A DNA stretch of 64,000 nucleotides. Source: Dactylorhiza incarnata (taxonomy: Eukaryota > Streptophyta > Magnoliopsida > Asparagales > Orchidaceae). The DNA lies in the NCBI GenBank assembly GCA_033032865.1, contig JAWHQI010000304.1, positions 2,827,001 to 2,891,000 on the forward strand, in the 5' to 3' direction. This document shows, one piece after another, positions 63,101-64,000 of this stretch (the stretch's first letter is position 1; the number at the start of each line of letters is the position of its first letter). The position numbers were made by a program, and so were the translations under genes. The notes under the pieces are model-generated. The model worked only from the letters and a program-made list of their open reading frames with translations. It did no database searches and was not told where the DNA came from.

Positions 63101-64000
63101 AACCTCTACCCGATCATCTTACTTATGCATATTTAGGGGATGATGACACATTGCCGGTTATCATCAATTCTAATTTATTACTTGATCAACGAGAAAGATT
63201 AATAGAATTACGTAAGCAATTTAAAACGGTCATAGGATGGACCATCGCTGATATTCGGGGAATAAGCCCCTCATTATGTATGCACAAGATTCTTTTAGAA
63301 GAATCATTTAAGGGGTCGATAGAGCCTCAACGTCGCTTAAGTCCGCCAATGAAGGAAGTGGTTAAGAAGAAGCTTATTAAGTGGCTAGATGCAGGTATTG
63401 TATACCCCATCTCAGATAGTCCATGGGTATCACCTGTGCACTGTGTACCCAAGAAGGGAGGGATGGCGGTTATAAAGAATGAGAAGGATGAGTTGGTCTC
63501 TACTAGGATGATTACGGGGTGGAGAATTTGCATAGACTATAGGAAGTTAAGACGTAAAATTTTATTTTAGTGATGATTGCTTGAAGGCGTTCGACGAACT
63601 TAAAAATCGTTTAACCACCGCACCTATTATAGTGACACCTGATTGGGAAGAGCCTTTTGTCCCGATGTGTGACGCGAGCGATTGCGCGGTAGGGGTTGTT
63701 TTGGGACAAGTGCGGGGTAAGATATTTCACACTATTGCTTATGCTAGTAAGACCCTAATCGATGCCCAAATCAACTACACTAACACCGAGAAGCAACTAT
63801 TGGCGTTGGTTTTCGCATTCGAAAAGTTTCGCTCGTATCTCCTATGCACAAAGGTTATATTGTACACCGATCATGCTGCGATCCGTTATCTCATGGATAA
63901 GAGAGACGCTAAGGCACGGTTGATTCGTTGGGTACTTCTTTTGCACGAATTTGATGTAGAGATTAAGGATAGGAAAGGAACGAACAACCCGGTGGCGGAT
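63064..64000 (+). pseudogene. RT (core deleted) and RNase H of the Athila-type element, edge-partial
   Basis: RT N-terminus (RRLSPPMKEVVKKKLIKWLD, then WRICIDYRKL near 63525) breaks near 63550. The sequence resumes in the connection and RNase H region ([40 protein letters not shown]). The RT palm with the YxDD box is absent, a loss I estimate at several hundred bases. The frame runs off the window at NPVAD. Confidence 0.9.

Larger units (their letters stand above)
60111..64000 (+). mobile_element. Athila-type Ty3/gypsy retrotransposon, left part
   Basis: A short LTR or LTR remnant (60111-60318), then the primer site TGGCGCCGTTGCCGGGG (60325-60341) matching tRNA-Asp, the hallmark of Athila. 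Gag, protease, a truncated RT and RNase H follow to the window edge. Athila LTRs are normally over 1 kb, so 208 bp suggests truncation, though TGATAACC at 60111 could be a true end. Confidence 0.9.

Overview
The window looks like plant nuclear DNA, almost certainly from a flowering plant. It is made nearly entirely of retrotransposons and small DNA transposons nested in one another. The evidence is the set of lineages present: a Tat/Retand-type Ty3/gypsy element with two RNase H domains and antisense genes, an Athila-type element with a tRNA-Asp primer site, a chromodomain gypsy element, a Sirevirus-like copia element with an env-like reading frame, CACTA and Harbinger-like non-autonomous elements, and a relic resembling plastid rps7. 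I see no tRNA, rRNA, CRISPR array or bacterial operon, and only one small reading frame (23515-23841) that might be a host gene.

Layout. 1-10971: right part of a Tat-type element with an intact 1270-codon pol, a 21-copy 87-bp tandem array, two spliced antisense genes with their own TATA boxes, and a 3' LTR. 11731-14487: broken copia pol on the minus strand. 14480-18128: inverted-repeat elements and a C-rich low-complexity block. 18129-19197: solo LTR (target duplication CGCAA). 19297-23016: minus-strand copia element (duplication AAACC) whose RT segment is inverted. 23022-31740: small host-like gene, solo Tat LTR (TTAGT), CACTA MITE, a 1.4-kb CpG-rich minisatellite and several MITEs. 31800-35840: broken minus-strand copia element carrying another solo LTR (TTAAC). 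36030-42905: old copia and gypsy remains, a plastid rps7-like fragment, minisatellites.

42906-60110 is a three-level nest. A second Tat-type element (LTR, broken gag, the same 3' tandem repeat family, pol missing) was entered in its LTR by a Sirevirus-like copia element (43505-57404, duplication GGCCT). That element contains a chromovirus (45891-51113). From 60111 to the window edge runs an Athila-type element lacking its RT core.

The most interesting signal is in the Sirevirus-like element. Repeats of GCGTCGA followed by a TATAAATA box occur in its LTR and again in the pol-env spacer, suggesting the env-like frame has its own LTR-like promoter. Other notable points are hairpin-unit arrays upstream of the TATA box in several unrelated LTR families, one of which also lies inside the gag of its own element, and the survival of the 87-bp repeat family in both Tat elements.
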